From: Leguminivora glycinivorella | Lineage: Eukaryota; Arthropoda; Insecta; Lepidoptera; Tortricidae | NCBI RefSeq assembly: GCF_023078275.1 | Contig: NC_062971.1 | Span: forward strand, 5,766,001 to 5,830,000 | Direction: 5' to 3' | Length of the DNA: 64,000 bases | Shown here: one piece after another, positions 1 to 9,730 of the stretch | Numbering within the stretch: the stretch's first letter is position 1 | How the letters are laid out: each line of letters begins with the position of its first letter | Made by a program: the position numbers and the translations under genes | The notes under the pieces: model-generated | What the model saw: only the letters and a program-made list of their open reading frames with translations | Database searches by the model: none | Told to the model about the DNA's origin: nothing

Positions 1-470
1 TGTCACAATAATTCACATTAATTTTATGAAATAAGTGAACAGAGAACAAACGGTTTATTAAGTGACCGAATAAAGAATTACACACGAATGTATGTGATGT
101 TTACGATATTAGATTAAGTGATGTATTCAAAACTCATTGTAGCCACTGGTTAGTTTAGTAATAATGCAGTTAAATGTTAAATACCGCGGCGTAGCAGGCA
201 GGTTCACTACCGACTGCGCCAGACCGGTCGTCAAACCGGTGTATGACATGGGACGGCGCAGCTATACAGCAAACCGTGTAAGTTAAGATTCTGCAATGCT
301 ACGTTGTCTGTGATGTCAGAGTTTATGTCCATCGCGAACGGGATTGGACGATTAGAAGAGTAAAACGCGACTGCGAAATGATTTTAATGTTTTGTTTCAT
401 GTTGTCCTATAGTTTCTCTCAAAGCAGAAGAATATTACTCGTATTCTTATAGTTGTTACATACTTCTGTG
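1..470. other. No gene or recognisable repeat
   Basis: AT-rich DNA with a moderately CpG-rich patch around 180-260. No open reading frame, splice-flanked segment or inverted repeat was found. Confidence 0.5.
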
Positions 471-596
471 TACAGTAAACGGACATAAAAACGCACATCG
501 GTTTTTCGTCTTCGTAGAGCGTTGTCTCTGTCTTGCTTATGTGTTAATTGTCTCTTTCTAAAGACCGGTGTGCATTCTTTATGTCCGTTTACTGTA
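471..596. mobile_element. Short TA-flanked MITE (mariner-like)
   Basis: The termini are inverted: CAGTAAACGGACATAAA on the left and its complement TTTATGTCCGTTTACTG on the right, each bounded by TA. The inverted match continues inward to about 30 bp with mismatches. A TA target duplication with short length and no coding capacity is typical of a Tc1/mariner-derived MITE. No other copy is seen in the window. Confidence 0.7.
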
Positions 597-736
597 TGCT
601 CCTGTGATATTCGCAGTATTAAGGTCAGTCTAGACGTAACAATTTTAACCCAATCTCACTAATTTGTCTAATCTGATGTGGCTAGAAAAAAAAAGTCAGC
701 CTGCACAGTGCAACTTGATTACACTGTAATATTTTG

Positions 737-1388
737 ACTGATTAATAGGGTGGAGCGAAAAAACACTTTTCTGGAATTAGCAAACCTAATAGTTATCAAT
801 CAATGACCCTTAGTCTATGAAACCTTTGTGCAAATTTTCAGCTTTTTAAATCAACATCTTCCGCCTCCGCATTGGGTTTGAAATTTTGAAAATCTCATAC
901 AAACCTGAAAATTCAACTTTCAGATAAAAAATGTTTTTCGGCAGTATTATGTTCAGTATACATTATTGATACATATTATTACAAGAAACTACCAAGAGTT
1001 GGGAAAATAGCGTTAATAAAAATCGCCAATTTTCACTATTTTAGCGGCTATTTTGGCCAATGTACTGAAACTAGGCGAGTCTATGAAGCCTTTATTAGAG
1101 ATTTTCAAAATTTCAAACCCAATGCGGAGGCGGAAGATGTTGATTTAAAAAGCTGAACATTTCTAATAAAGGCTTCATAGACTAAGGGCTGGTTGCACCG
1201 AACCGTCTGTTACCGTTAAAGCGTTCGTTAAATTTGTTTGTATGGGAAGTTCCATAGACCTCTGCTGCGTGACGATGACGTGTCTGTCAAATGTGGTTGA
1301 TGTAACTGGCCCTTAGGGTCATTGATTGATAACTATTAGGTTTGCTAATTCCAGAAAAGTGTTTTTTCGCTCCACCCTACTGATTAAT
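737..1388. mobile_element. Foldback DNA element with 10-bp target duplication
   Basis: The body (747-1378) starts AGGGTGGAGCGAAAAAACAC and ends with the complement. Inverted arms extend about 150 bp each and include the GCGGAGGCGGAAGATGTTGA block. The body is flanked by identical 10-bp copies of ACTGATTAAT (737-746 and 1379-1388), a clean target site duplication. That length suggests a Mutator-like origin, but the superfamily is an inference. The right arm is interrupted at 1186-1312 by a second element. Confidence 0.8.
1186..1312. mobile_element. MITE nested in the foldback element
   Basis: The right arm of the surrounding foldback should read ACTAAGGGTCATT but is interrupted here. The insert has imperfect inverted ends (GGGCTGGTTGCACC against the complement of its 3' end, GGGCCAGTTACATC). 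It sits between TAA and TTA, compatible with the 3-bp TWA target of PIF/Harbinger elements. A diverged relative lies at 59683-59795, sharing TTTGTATGGGAA followed by a TCCATA-type block. Confidence 0.6.
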
Positions 1389-1399
1389 GTGGAGAAAAA

Positions 1400-1563
1400 A
1401 ATAGGAAAATGTATTGTTATTTGCCTTCGTATTGCTACGGAAACGTACGAATGTGTCGTGCTATTTCAGTCAGTCTCAAGTGACATTGACTGAACTAGCA
1501 TGACAAATACGAACGTTTCCGGAAAAATGCGAAGGAAACCCTTTTTTGCACTACATCAGAATT
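1400..1563. mobile_element. Snap-back MITE, family with CGGAAACGTACGAA arms
   Basis: The left arm has TTCGTATTGCTACGGAAACG and the right arm CGAACGTTTCCGGAAAAATG, forming an imperfect hairpin around TCAGTCAGTCTCAAGTGACA. It ends in TTTTGCACTACATC. Related copies are at 44708-44870 and 50330-50593; the latter preserves TA target sites. Confidence 0.65.
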
Positions 1564-1566
1564 TAT

Positions 1567-1684
1567 TTTTACTTTCATTATGAGATGGCAAGAGGCTGCG
1601 CAGGATCGGGACAGGTGGCGATCTCTCGTTTCGGAGGCCAAGATTCACCTTGGATCACTGAGCCAAAATAGTTAGTTAGTTCAT
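1567..1684 (+). mobile_element. LINE 3' terminus (RTE-like), C-terminal peptide and tail
   Basis: One frame reads RWQEAAQDRDRWRSLVSEAK and then IHLGSLSQNS before a stop. This is the kind of C-terminus seen in lepidopteran LINE polyproteins. The stop is followed by a TTAG/TAGT microsatellite tail. The fragment at 51424-51680 is a longer copy of the same family (WKEAAQDRDKWRALVLEAK) and 3571-3662 a decayed one. Only the 3' end is present, as expected for 5'-truncated insertion. The clade assignment is by resemblance. Confidence 0.65.
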
Positions 1685-2300
1685 TATGAGATGTCAAAAT
1701 AATTGAACAAACACGACTTGGATCCTTAGCACAGGTAAACCAACAATAAATATCTAAGGAATGTAGTAGGTACCATATCATTTCCAAACTGTCCTCACCT
1801 AGAATCTCTCTTCCATACTCTGTATGCATACTAGAGACTCCGATAACATCATTCTACCGTTATTATGTTAATCGTTAAGTCGGAAGTCAACAAAAGATGG
1901 TACAGTAATGAGCTTAACTTTATGTCTAAAATAAGTATTCGACTAGTTGTTAACAGCCGAAGAAGGATGTAATCTATTACAAGCGCACTTTGAACGGTAT
2001 TTTCGTTTTATTACAAATTGCATCGGGTTAGATAAAAGACTGCCGTATACTAATTTGACGACATCTTTTACGGTAAAGTTTAAGAGGTTACGTATTTGAC
2101 CTGTCCATAAGTACCTATGTCCATTTCTGTGTTGACGACTACTAAATAGAGATCTTAAAGTCCATCCATATTATATGGGATGATCAAATCGACTGATCAA
2201 AAATAAATTGTCTTCAGTTTCACCAAAATCCGCCAAAATGGAAGCACTAATTTCAGATTTAATTATTATGACATTAGAGCTTTAAACTAAAAATCTTCAC
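1685..2300. other. No gene or recognisable repeat
   Basis: AT-rich DNA without a coding signal. The minus-strand open frame at 1578-1829 overlaps the LINE tail and has no protein-like character. Confidence 0.5.
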
Positions 2301-2500
2301 CAAACGCGCATAACTACCCGTGGAAACGCATAACTACCCGTGGAAACGCATACCTACCCGTGGAAACGCATAACTACCCGTGGAAACCCATAACTACCCG
2401 TGGAAACGCATAACTACCCATGGAAACACATAACTACCCGTGGAAACGCATAACTACCAGTGGAAACGCATAACTACCCGTGGAAACGCATAACTACCGT
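2301..2500 (+). repeat. 20-bp minisatellite, ten units
   Basis: Ten consecutive 20-bp units with consensus TGGAAACGCATAACTACCCG run without a single indel. Most units differ from consensus by 0-2 bases; the first and last are more degenerate at the edges. Because 20 is not a multiple of 3, a coding role is unlikely. Not a CRISPR: there are no spacers. Confidence 0.95.
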
Positions 2501-2695
2501 TGGCATTCTTACTTAGTTATAGTACCTACTTATAGTAATACGCATGTCAATCTATGGTGTTCCATACCTTCGTGATTTTTATTCGGAAACAATACAAATG
2601 GACGAAGTAGAAAAAGTTACGTACCTAATGTTGTTTCTAGCCTACATTGCGTAATAAAGTGTTGAAACTTTATTGTTTTATACATGCTAGGCATG

Positions 2696-2812
2696 GGGTG
2701 GGAGAAGGTTACCCAAACTGCCCAAGACCGGAGTAAATGGAGAAATATGATTCGAGCCCTACGCCCCAGCAGAGGGTAACAGGATGTAAAGAAGAAGAAG
2801 TTTATACATGGT
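2696..2812 (+). mobile_element. LINE 3' terminus with GAA tail
   Basis: The frame from about 2700 reads WEKVTQTAQDRSKWRNMIRA then LRPSRG and a stop. It is followed by CAGGATGTAAAGAAGAAGAAG, a short tail. The QDRSKWR core resembles RTE/R1-type LINE C-termini. The rest of the element is absent. Confidence 0.55.
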
Positions 2813-3570
2813 GTTTTTCAAACCCCAACCAAATTTTCCGACTAATGACGTATCAAATCGACAAAAATTAAATTTAAACTATCAAGAATAAATTGTTCGT
2901 GTCTGTAAACTACTTATATTTTATTGTCCACTTATGCTAGTTTGTTCAATTTATTTTATAACTGCACAAGGTGTGTCATAAAACTACACCTACATTTGAA
3001 ATCGGAAGCTTTTAACGGAATATTACGACACTAGGTAGTGATAAAATGCAAGTATACTCCGGAGATACGAGATAAAGCATTTTTTAATTTTACGACCGCA
3101 AAGAAAACTATCTACTATGGCTATAAAATGTCATAGGCTATAAAATTTTATCTACTAATACTTCCGTGGGGATTTTTTTATATTAACAGAATAAAGAGTG
3201 TCTTTTTGATCTTGTGACATTGACATTGATGGAGTCTGAAATATTGTAAGAAGGCGTTTTATTATAAAGTTCACGAGCAAATAATAATCATCCACCAAAA
3301 ATATGCTACAAACAAAGTAACTAAGGTAGACATCCTTGACACTCTCAAAAACAGATGTTGCGATAGGTGGCCCCCCCCTTTCGGCAAATTGTCTGTCTAT
3401 TATACATACAACGGTTTCACCTCTCTTTGCATCTGCATACCGTCACTACTTTAAAAAAAACTTGTATCTTCGTCTGTCAATGAAAAGAAAAGTAAGTTAA
3501 AAGTTAGGTAAAGCAACATTCTCAAAGATATAGGTACTATACTAAGTACATTTGTTATTAAAAAAATTGT
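2813..3570. other. No gene or recognisable repeat
   Basis: AT-rich DNA. A short CCCCCCC run lies near 3371-3379. No convincing open reading frame or paired inverted repeat. Confidence 0.5.
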
Positions 3571-3662
3571 CTTCCCTTAAGGCCGATAATTTGCGTGCTC
3601 TTGTTTCGTAGGCCAAGACATTTCTTAGGTCGTGATAGAGTCGTGGTCGAGTAAAGTTAGTG
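3571..3662 (+). mobile_element. Decayed LINE 3' terminus
   Basis: GCTCTTGTTTCGTAGGCCAA aligns with the C-terminal block of the LINE fragments at 1567-1684 and 51424-51680, but the frame is broken by a stop (LVS*AK). It retains a GTTAGTGAAT-type tail. Confidence 0.5.
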
Positions 3663-3670
3663 AATAAGTT

Positions 3671-4073
3671 TATTTTCACCACCCTATCTGGTAAAGACCC
3701 ATTTTGCTATTCGAAAATGGATAGCAAAATTGCATTTTATCCACAAGAGCGCAAAATAATTTCATGCAAGTTTTAACTTGGTGCCTTAAACTGGTAGAAT
3801 TTACCTACAAATAATTATTTTGAATCATAAGTATTGATTAGATTGATGGATTTGATTTACTTTGATGTTTTATAGTCAGTATTTTATTCGTGTTGGTGTG
3901 GTGTAAAATATTGTGTTTCACTCGGCGGCAAAGTTTCTTTAACCTTCGTGCCTTGAAACCCTCGCAACGCTCAAGATTCTTTTTGACTCTTTCGCTTGCT
4001 CGGGTATCAATATTGGCACGTGCGGTTAAACAACAACTTTGCCCCCTTGTATAACAAATAACTATTAATACTC
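3671..4073 (+). repeat. Interspersed repeat family D, copy 1
   Basis: It runs from TTTTCACCACCCTATCTGGT to AACTTTGCCCCCTTGTATAA. Further copies are at 4738-5154 and, inverted, at 22392-22669. Conserved blocks include GGATAGCAAAATTGCATTTT, TTTGATGTTTTATAGTCAGT and CTTTCGCTTGCTCGGG. Non-coding. Its right-hand terminus, read in reverse (GTTATTTGTTATACAAGGGG), is also the left terminus of family C (31713, 44226, 54274), so the two are probably related. Confidence 0.8.
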
Positions 4074-4465
4074 CATAGGCATTAGAACATAACTTAACCT
4101 AGACAAAATACTGGTGACTATGTTTTTATTGTGTTGAATGAGTTCTGTATGGGATCTTTTCCGCATGAAGTCATTAGTGTTAAATTTTATGTAGCAGCAT
4201 ATACACTGTAATGACACATAATATATATTAATATTTTTATAATAGGTAAAATATAGTGTTTAAACATTACCGATATTCATTCGTTCCGCCGTGGTCAGAC
4301 CTATAATTTCAACGATGTGGTCGGTAATTTAATAGTTTCCGATAAGCCATGTCTAAGAGAGATTATGAAGATAAACATACAGAAAACGTGACAAAATTAC
4401 CTAAGTATATGTATTTTTGTCTAAACTTGTTTAAAATGTTAACGGAATGGTGGCCACTTACCGTT
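4074..4465. other. No gene or recognisable repeat
   Basis: AT-rich spacer. The open frame beginning at 4349 runs into the LINE fragment that follows and is not a gene. Confidence 0.5.
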
Positions 4466-4469
4466 GGTT

Positions 4470-4612
4470 CGTTGGGTGGCGGTGGACGATATCCGGAAAA
4501 TTGTGGGTCAGAACTGTATGAGACTAGCTCAGGACCGGGAGAAGTGGCGTTAAGAAGAGGAGCCTATGCTCAGCAGTGGGCGACAAAGAGCTGATATGAT
4601 TATTATGGATTT
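4470..4612 (+). mobile_element. RTE-type LINE C-terminal fragment
   Basis: In frame the segment reads VDDIRKIVGQNCMRLAQDRE then KWR and a stop. In the next frame it continues EEPMLSSG, with the conventional AYAQQWATKS ending in a third frame, so frameshifts have broken it. The DDI...QDR.KWR...AYAQQW order matches RTE-type LINE C-termini. A minus-strand copy of the same terminus lies at 59442-59575. Confidence 0.7.
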
Positions 4613-4737
4613 TTGTCCCCAAGCTAAGCGGCAAGGGCTGTATTTATTTCTCATAACATGGCTTGTTATTGTTCTAGATATACTTAATTCTCGATGTATA
4701 ATGCCAATGGTGGACTAATATTAGAAGACATAATAAT

Positions 4738-5154
4738 TTTCACCACACCAACTGGTAAAGACTTTATTTGCTATTCGAAAACAGATAGCAAAATTGCATT
4801 TTATCCCCAAGGGGGCAAAGTAATTTCATACAAATTTTAACTCGATGTCTTAATTTGGCTGCTAGATTTTACCTATAAATGATGATTTAGAATCATAAAT
4901 ATTGAATAAATTGATGGATTTCATTTATTTTGATGTTTTACACCGTGTCTTGCGTGGGCGACGGTCGCGCGACCGTCACCGTCGCGTCTCATACATACTT
5001 CCATATCGATAAGGTTTGATTTCGTATGCGTCGCATCGCCGTCGCGCGACCACTTTTTGAATATTGGAATCTTTCGCTTGCTCGGGATTCAATATTGGCA
5101 CGTGCGGTTAAACAACAACTTTGCCCCCTTGTAAAACAAATAACTTTTTTGAAT
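4738..5154 (+). repeat. Interspersed repeat family D, copy 2, interrupted
   Basis: It has the same start (CACCACACCAACTGGTAAAG) and end (CAACTTTGCCCCCTTGTAAA) as copy 1. In place of copy 1's central TTTCACTCGGCGGC segment it contains a GC-rich insert at 4942-5053. Confidence 0.75.
4942..5053. mobile_element. GC-rich palindromic insert in repeat D
   Basis: Inverted blocks GGGCGACGGTCGCGCGACC and CGCCGTCGCGCGACC bracket a short AT spacer. The left block is itself self-complementary (GGTCGCGCGACC). It replaces or interrupts the D-family sequence and looks like a small MITE, but no target duplication could be fixed. Confidence 0.5.
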
Positions 5155-5504
5155 AAGATGTGTTTGAAATTAATTTAAGGTTTGCTTGCACCGTTAGGAG
5201 CTTTGCCCTACATATGATATCACAACTTTTTGACAGTGCGTGCTATATATAGGTTTCGTCTTGACGACATTTTACTTGAAATATAACTACAATAAAACCT
5301 AAACAAAAACTGCTGACATACCACGTATGCTTTCCGTTAGACTCCTTAAGATTCATGTGCATTACATACTTTTCCAAGAGTGTTAAGGATCTTTCAATGA
5401 CGTACCTAACCACAGATATGACGGTTTCTACACTTTCTACACAAATTGACCATTGTTGACCGTTCAGCTTTAGTAAAGTACCTAACCGTTAATTGCTGGT
5501 AGAT
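5155..5504. other. No gene or recognisable repeat
   Basis: AT-rich spacer with no coding, splice or repeat signal that I could support. Confidence 0.45.
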
Positions 5505-5568
5505 ATTGTTCAGCATTAGCCGCCGGCAATCTCGAGGGAATGCGACCTGCGGGTCACACCTCCGTACA
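5505..5568 (+). repeat. Interspersed repeat family J, fragment
   Basis: It shares CAGCATTAGCCGCCGGCAAT and GAATGCGACCTGCGGGTCAC with the copies at 8225-8325 and 9180-9268. The family holds an internal GACCTGCGGGTC near-palindrome. Non-coding; class unknown. Confidence 0.6.
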
Positions 5569-5904
5569 AAGTTATCGTGGCTCCGGACAGACTAGATAAC
5601 TGTAAGGTTCTTAAGGACTCTGAAAAACAAAGATCTTTGTGTTGGCTCTTCATAAGTGTTAATTGCTTCGCAAATGGCGGAGGTATGGCTTTTAGTAGTC
5701 ATGCCTTATTAGGAACTGTTGAAGATAGTTTAAAGCTGCTTATAGCCATCAACTTTTGGAACGGTTTTGGTCGGGTCTTGAGTTTCCGAAACTGCCAGAA
5801 GATCCAACTCGTTCAAAGTATTAGCCTTGTAAAAACTAGTCCCGTTTTGTTGCATATGCTTCATATATGCACATAGGCTTACGATAATATCGATATTGTA
5901 TTGA

Positions 5905-5975
5905 CGCGACAAAGTCAGAATGCATTTCGATCGGCGTCTGCGTCAATGATTGTTATTTCGGCTAGGCTGGCTGGT
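5905..5975. mobile_element. MITE fragment, GCCGAATGC family
   Basis: AGTCAGAATGCATTTCGATC followed by GGCGTCTGCGTC and TTTCGGCTAGGCTG matches the internal part of the family at 49845-50225 and 63248-63390. The 5' boundary is unclear. Confidence 0.45.
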
Positions 5976-6009
5976 CCCGTCTTGTTGCATACTGAATATT
6001 GCACTCAGA

Positions 6010-6486
6010 TTATATGGCAATATCTGGGCAACCGAGCTTCGCTCGGTTCTGTTTCGTATCCTTGACATGTGTCGCCATCTAGTTCAAAAATGAATAGTAC
6101 CTACATCGAGCGAAAGAATTCTCAGCCTTAACAACACAACTACTCCACACGAGATGGCGCGCATTTCGCCACAAAAACTCAAATAGTGTATTTTCTATTC
6201 GTTTTAGCCTTGACCTGTGTCGCCATCTAGTGTTTGCAATAAATAGTACTTACATCGACCGAAAGAATTCTGTCTTAACAGTACAACTACTGCACACGAG
6301 ATGGCGCGCGAAGAAAAACGCATGAAAACTCGAAAATTCGCGTTTTCCGGGACCTAAGGATAAGTTAGACCGATTTTTCACCCCCAAAAACCCCCACATA
6401 ACAAATTTCTGCGAAATCGTTAGAGCGGTTTCCGAGATCGTCAGTGTAAATAAATATATATATAAATAAATAAATAAATAAATATA
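6010..6486 (+). mobile_element. LINE 3' UTR with tandem block and AAATA tail
   Basis: It begins with GGGCAACCGAGCTTCGCTCG, a hairpin common at lepidopteran LINE 3' ends. It contains two direct copies (about 149 bp apart, 6061 and 6210) of a block starting CTTGAC.TGTGTCGCCATCT and ending CACACGAGATGGCGCGC. Then comes TTTCCGAGATCGTC and an (AAATA)n tail at 6448-6485. No coding part remains. Confidence 0.65.
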
Positions 6487-6644
6487 CAAGAATTGCTCGT
6501 TTAAAAGTATAAGATATACACGTGTGGGTATTAAATGATATACAATCGATGCGGGAACCATTTGATAACCTCATTATGTAGATGATGGTCTCAACCTCTG
6601 TCTCCCGGCGATTTCAGGGTCTCAATACTACGCCCTATAGCCCT

Positions 6645-7810
6645 TTTTAACCGTCGCCTCATATCTCAAGAAGGACGGTTATCAAGTCGTCTGTATGTTT
6701 TTTTTTTTTTTTTTTATGTTTGTTCCTCGATATCTCCGTCGTTCCTGGACCGATTTTGAAATTTTTTTTTTTGATTGAATGTATATACATACAGATTGGT
6801 CCCATTTTTCTCAGAACCCAGTTCTGATGATGGGATCCTGGAGAAATCGAGGGAACTCCTCAAATCTGAAAGGCATACATATGGTGATTTTTGTGTTAAT
6901 AAAGGAACAGCATGCATTTAGGTACGGAACAGTGACATTTGGTGCAGTGGAACTGCTGATGATGGCCAGAACGGAACTCTTCAAATCTGAACGGCACGCT
7001 TATAGTGACTTGGGTATTTTTATACGAACAGCATGCACTTTCGTACAGAACAGTGACATTTGGTGCAGTGGAACTGCTGATGATGGCCAGAACCAAACTC
7101 CTCAAATCTGAACGGCACGCTTATAGTGACTTTGCCATTTTTATAAGAACAGCATGCACTTTCGTCCAGAACAGTGACATTTGGTGCAGTGGAATTTCTG
7201 ATGATGGTCAGAACCGAACTCCTCAAATCTGAACGGCACGCTTGTAGTGACTTTGGTATTTTTATAAGAACAGCATGCACTTTCATCCAGAACAGTGACA
7301 TTTGGTGCAGTGGAATTTCTGATGATGGTCAGAACCGAACTCCTCAAATCTGAACGGCATACTTATAGTGACTTTGGTATTTTTATAAGAACAGCATGCA
7401 CTTTCGTCCAGAACAGTGACATTTGGTGCAGTGGAACTGCTGATGATGGCCAGAACCAAACTCCTCAAACCTGAACGGCACACTCATAGTGACTTTGGTA
7501 TTTTTGTAAGAAAAGCATGCATTTAAGTTCAGAACAGTGACATTTATTTAGTTATGTTTGTTAAGCATATGTTTTGAAGTCAAAGTTTGTCAAGCTTCGA
7601 TTTCTTATAATATAATCGGATTCATGAGGAATTGAGGAAACTCCTCAAACCTTAACGTTATACGTATATTCATTTGTGTTTCCATCTAATAATTAAAGCA
7701 TTAAAAGCAGTTTTAAAAAATACTTACACATTTCTACATAATCCAACATTCGCAAGTAGCTTTCACCAGAACCCGAAAGGCGACGGTTTTTTTTTTCTTA
7801 AAAATTATTT
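6645..7810 (+). mobile_element. Transposable element carrying a 120-bp satellite, copy 1
   Basis: It begins CTTTTTAACCGTCGCC and contains GTTCCTCGATATCTCCGTCG. It ends near CACCAGAACCCGAAAGGCGA and CTTAAAAATTATTTAGTC. The same start and end flank a shorter copy at 45848-46622, where the two ends are inverted repeats of one another. The interior is a tandem array (6900-7560). Confidence 0.7.
6900..7560 (+). repeat. Tandem array of about 120-bp units
   Basis: AGCATGCAC or AGCATGCAT recurs at about 6907, 7030, 7151, 7271, 7392 and 7515, a period of 120-123 bp. Each unit contains ACAGTGACATTTGGTGCAGT, CTGCTGATGATGG and ACTCCTCAAATCTGAACGGC. The overlapping open frames on both strands are products of the repeat, not genes. 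The same unit occurs two to three times at 46095-46420. Confidence 0.9.
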
Positions 7811-8090
7811 AGTCTTTTTTTGACCGCCGGCGTCTACTCAGCGTGTTCCAAATGCATGGCGTCGCTGTGCCGTTGCGCCAATGTTGCGTCGAGTAGCAGC
7901 CATAGTGGAACTAAGGAGAAGAATTTTGTCGCAATCGCAATATGTCCTGCGTGTTAAGGAAGCGCGTAGATATAGAAAACCTAAGGAGGGAAATATGGAT
8001 CAACGCACACATGACACACGAAATTTTTCGACAGGAACATCACAATTTGATGGACATCAAGCTATAAAAAAATAAATGTCTTACAGAGAA
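7811..8090 (+). other. Coding-like fragment of unknown origin
   Basis: A 64-codon frame (7881-8075) starts MLRRVAAIVELRRRILSQSQ, is arginine-rich, and stops soon after. In the overlapping +1 frame a stretch reads REIWINAHMTHEIFRQEHHN. The mix of a basic run followed by a W.....TH..F.....H pattern faintly recalls PIF/Harbinger transposase N-termini with a frameshift. That is weak, and I do not assign it. Confidence 0.25.
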
Positions 8091-8224
8091 GGGATTGACG
8101 GTTTTCTCTCAGGGTTTGATGTTTGATGATTAAAGTTATCCCATTGTAACGGGCAGATAAAAGGACGTGGTAAAACTATGAAGCTTTAGTTCAACCGCGA
8201 TAATGGTACGCAGTTAGATAATTC

Positions 8225-8325
8225 CTAATAACGGGCCCGTTGACGTATTGTTGAAGAATTAGTGCCGCTGGCTATTTTGTCGGAGCGGGAGTATGACCTG
8301 CGGGTCACACCTTTCTATGGACCAA
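8225..8325 (+). repeat. Interspersed repeat family J, copy 2
   Basis: CGTTGACGTATTGTTGAAGA, ATTAGTGCCGCTGGC and GACCTGCGGGTCACACCTTT are shared with 9180-9268. Non-coding. Confidence 0.65.
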
Positions 8326-8330
8326 TTATA

Positions 8331-8958
8331 AAGTATGCCAGATAAATTGACCGATATCGCTTGTCATAAGGGCTTCTAGTTTATGACCTACCTACTTCTT
8401 CTAGATGTGAATACCCATTCGTAAGACACAAAACTTCTTGGTGGCCAAAGCAGTGGCAAAGCTCCTTCTAGCGTTGCAAAGAAAAATGTTACGATATTTG
8501 CTGTGATATTTCCCACTGTTGATTTTTTAAGTTTCTGTAAAAGTATGAGTATAGTATAGTATTCGTGAATATGGATGTTCGTGAAAAATGACATCCTCAA
8601 TAAAAATCAAAAAAGTAATCACGGTCTATATTCCGGCTAATTTTATGGAACTTGGTGCCCACCAAAGTTTGTTGTATTGTATTATGTAATTTGTGCAACA
8701 ATGAATGACCCCGATCAAATTACGTTGGTTGTTTTTTTTTGGTATGTTGTCAGGAATGTTTTGAATTTCGAACTGTGTATGTTTTTTCCTGACGGACGCT
8801 CTTGTACCTACGATATGTCTATTTTTTTTTTTTTTATGGGATAGGAGAGAGATTACGTTACACTTTTATTTAAAATTAAAGCTGTAAAATTCAATAATTA
8901 ATTCTAAGTCTATGTGCTGCTGTTTCTACCCAAAACGTCACATTTATTCGTTACCTAT
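8331..8958. other. No gene or recognisable repeat
   Basis: AT-rich with several T homopolymers. The short minus-strand frame at 8388-8600 has no recognisable features. Confidence 0.45.
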
Positions 8959-9097
8959 ATATGTATGTATGTATAAGCTTTATTGTACATAAAGGAAACA
9001 AAAGAGACACAGTTACAGAGTCAGTAATATACAATGTAGGCGGACTTATCCCTTAATGGGATCTCTTCCAGTCAACCTTTGAGGAAATGAGTAAAGC
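8959..9097 (-). mobile_element. LINE 3' UTR (Jockey-like) with TACA tail
   Basis: Read on the minus strand, GGTTGACTGGAAGAGATCCC is followed by ATTAAGGGATAAGTCCGCCT. Then come TTTGTTTCCTTTATGTACAA, an AATAAAGC polyadenylation-like signal and a (CATA)n tail. I recognise this order from lepidopteran Jockey-like elements; the coding part is missing. Confidence 0.65.
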
Positions 9098-9179
9098 GAA
9101 TTAACGATGAGTGACAAAATTAAAAATAATAATTAATATATTTATTTATTTTTATATTTTAATTTATAACTGTTAATAC

Positions 9180-9268
9180 CCGGTTGACGTATTGTTCAAG
9201 CATTAGTGCCGCTGGCCATTTGGCGAGAATGTGACCTGTGGGCTGTGAGTCACACCTTTCCATCTACA
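9180..9268 (+). repeat. Interspersed repeat family J, copy 3
   Basis: It begins CCGGTTGACGTATTGTTCAA and carries ATTAGTGCCGCTGGCCATTT and TGTGACCTGTGGGC, as in the other two copies. Confidence 0.65.
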
Positions 9269-9730
9269 AACTAAAGAGTCACCGCCAGTTTTCACCATTC
9301 ATTATTTAACTTTATTTGTGTGAATGTTACTTGGTTAGTGCTTCCTATATGCCAATTTAATAGTGGTGACTGCGAGATGCGGTGAGTTAAGATTACAAAG
9401 AATTTAATTATGTCATACATTCATAGAAACGTGTTAGTAGGTACTTAGTTGTTTAGCAGTTGACGTCATGATATCGGATTACATTAAGTGTAAATCAGTT
9501 TCAGATGACCTAGAAAGTTCAAATTTGGCATGAAGATAGGTAATTAGGTGAATACACAGAAAAAATCAGAAATTGGTAAATTTTTATCATTTTCGATACC
9601 ACACTAGCATATTAAAATATCGTTCAGTAAAAACATGTTTAGTTCAACCGGGGTTCACTAGATCGCGCTAGTAGTCTTAGGTTTTATATAAGATAAGCGT
9701 TCCCGTAGCCTGAAAATACCTAAAAAAGTA
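9269..9730. other. No gene or recognisable repeat
   Basis: AT-rich spacer, nothing supported. Confidence 0.45.

Noticed and set aside
2301..2500. CRISPR-like array
   Set aside because: The 20-bp repeats are contiguous with no spacers, and the DNA is clearly eukaryotic; it is a minisatellite.
6714..7483. Cluster of overlapping open frames on both strands
   Set aside because: All arise from the 120-bp tandem repeat and repeat the same peptide on each strand.
7881..8075. Harbinger transposase fragment
   Set aside because: Only a faint pattern across two frames; not enough to assign a family.
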